Origin: Fidelibacterota bacterium
GTDB lineage: Bacteria; Fidelibacterota; UBA2242; B5-G15
Reading direction: 5' to 3'
NCBI GenBank assembly: GCA_003645825.1
Contig: QNCQ01000039.1
Span: 1-10,686 of the forward strand
DNA: 10,686 bases
Numbering within the stretch: the stretch's first letter is position 1; every line of letters starts with the position of its first letter. Position numbers and translations under genes: made by a program. Positions 10,003-10,686 of the stretch are shown here, piece after piece. Under the pieces are notes generated by a model. The model did no database searches. It saw only the letters and a list, made by a program, of their open reading frames with translations, and was not told where the DNA came from.

Positions 10003-10275
10003 TTAATAGCGTCCGCTTCGATCGAACCTATTCCTGCGTGGTCTTGCCTCATTAACTACAAGTTTGCGGCCCTTAAGTTCCTTTCCATTTAGCCCGCTTA
10101 TGGCTGATTCAGCTTCCTCTTTATTGGGCATTTCAACAAAACCAAAGCCTCTGGAAACGCCAGTATCTCTGTCAACAATAATTTTTGTCGATGAGACTTC
10201 TCCAAATGCCCGAAATGCATCCAGCAATTCCCTTTCTGTTAACTCGCGAGACAAATTGCCAACATAGATATTCAC
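10003..10275 (-). CDS. Small RRM-domain RNA-binding protein
   Basis: This is a single-RRM protein of 90 residues of the bacterial Rbp type, which binds single-stranded RNA; related genes are often cold-induced. With the GTG start, RNP2 is I-Y-V-G-N-L at 3-8 and RNP1 is R-G-F-G-F-V-E-M at 42-49, both with the aromatic residues that stack on RNA bases. A short Arg-rich tail (EARPRRNRFDRSGRY) ends the protein, as in other members. An ATG at 10290 is in frame but has only A/T-rich sequence upstream. The perfect AAGGAGG at 10287-10281 lies inside that reading, 5 bases before the GTG at 10275-10273, so GTG is the better start and yields the typical V/M-N-I-Y-V-G-N-L beginning. A hairpin follows the stop closely. 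It appears to be a single-gene unit. Its RNA targets cannot be read from the sequence. Confidence 0.93.
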   Translation of the reverse strand: MNIYVGNLSRELTERELLDAFRAFGEVSSTKIIVDRDTGVSRGFGFVEMPNKEEAESAISGLNGKELKGRKLVVNEARPRRNRFDRSGRY

Positions 10276-10280
10276 TTTTT

Positions 10281-10287
10281 CCTCCTT
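10281..10287 (-). promoter_or_regulatory. Shine-Dalgarno site that sets a GTG start for the RRM gene
   Basis: AAGGAGG on the minus strand, 5 bases from the GTG at 10275. It overlaps codons 2-4 of the longer ATG reading, which itself has no ribosome-binding site, so it decides in favour of the GTG. Confidence 0.8.
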
Positions 10288-10290
10288 CAT

Positions 10291-10561
10291 TGTTTTTTTA
10301 TGTTTTTTGTTAAAATCAAAGTTTTATCCTTGTATCTTTTTATATATTGATTAACCACCGGGAATATTGCTGATTGGGGGGAACATAGTAGACTAAAAGA
10401 TTTTCTCCAAGACGACGCGCAGAATGATTGATATAATAAAGAATCTCACTATTTATTTTTCTCTCAATTTCCAAATCAACCTGAATCAATACTAATATTA
10501 ATGAAATAAATTCTCTAAAACAAACAATTTGGCAATGTGAAGCAACAGAATTTTGTTGAAA
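10291..10561. other. AT-rich leader and upstream region of the RRM gene
   Basis: No gene is seen here. The sequence next to the RRM gene should contain its promoter and a 5' leader. On the minus strand it holds an A-rich run directly before the gene and a TATATAAAAA tract at about 10338-10347, but no -35/-10 pair is good enough to name. A long AT-rich leader would suit a temperature-responsive mRNA; that is speculation. Confidence 0.5.
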
Positions 10562-10684
10562 TTATTGTTCAATCCTACCTTTAGACTTTTGAAATATTTT
10601 TCTGTATGCTTTAGTGTTTCTATGGAATAAAAGCACAGATTTTATAAAGCTGATAAACTTAGCATATCTGGCTACTTCTTCTAA
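10562..10684 (-). CDS. Possible 3' end of a gene entering from the right edge (partial, unknown)
   Basis: A minus-strand frame is open from the window edge to a TAA at 10564-10562, giving 40 codons. The peptide starts LEEVARYAKFISFIK, continues SVLLFHRNTKAYRK and ends in a Lys/Arg-rich tail. It looks like an amphipathic helix with a basic end, as at the C-terminus of many proteins, but no family is recognised. At this length it could be chance. Confidence 0.35.
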   Translation of the reverse strand, partial: LEEVARYAKFISFIKSVLLFHRNTKAYRKIFQKSKGRIEQ

Positions 10685-10686
10685 GC

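Noticed and set aside
10544..10559. Small hairpin CAACA...TGTTG just beyond the open frame at the right edge
   Set aside because: The stem is only 5 bp and no T run follows it on the minus strand, so it is not a supported terminator.

Overview
The window is 10.7 kb of AT-rich bacterial chromosome with six complete protein genes, one probable gene end at the right edge, and two gene-poor stretches. No rRNA, tRNA, CRISPR array or intact mobile element was recognised. The organism is probably an uncultured Gram-negative (diderm) bacterium, perhaps in or near the FCB/WOR-3 group. That placement is an inference from the set of gene types: a lipoprotein, an outer-membrane beta-barrel fused to an M1-peptidase-like region, a HEAT-cyclophilin lipoprotein and a secreted C69 peptidase. 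No marker gene here fixes the phylum.

Layout. On the plus strand, ligA (NAD-dependent DNA ligase) is followed after 9 bases by a large exported protein that joins an M1-aminopeptidase-like region without zinc motifs to a C-terminal Omp85/BamA-like barrel. Its stop lies one base from the stop of a convergent minus-strand pair. That pair is an O6-alkylguanine alkyltransferase-like gene and, overlapping its end by 29 bases, a HEAT-repeat lipoprotein with a C-terminal cyclophilin fold. Further right on the minus strand are a secreted C69 dipeptidase with its own terminator, a 0.7 kb gap that may hold a decayed transposase zinc-ribbon fragment, and a small RRM RNA-binding protein gene with a clear hairpin after it. 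The last 120 bases hold an open minus-strand frame that may be the end of another gene.

How the genes fit together. DNA joining (ligA) and alkyl-DNA recognition (the ATL/MGMT gene) are genome maintenance. The barrel fusion, the HEAT-cyclophilin lipoprotein and the C69 peptidase belong to the cell envelope or periplasm. The RRM protein is a likely post-transcriptional regulator.

The most interesting point is the alkyltransferase-like gene. Its N-terminus carries an H-x24-H-x3-C-x2-C zinc motif like that of ZAS anti-sigma factors, and its acceptor cysteine is replaced by arginine (PRHRV instead of PCHRV). Two other proteins, the M1-like fusion and the cyclophilin domain, also appear to have lost most catalytic residues, so three enzyme folds in the window look repurposed as binding or sensing modules. 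All alignments were made by eye.
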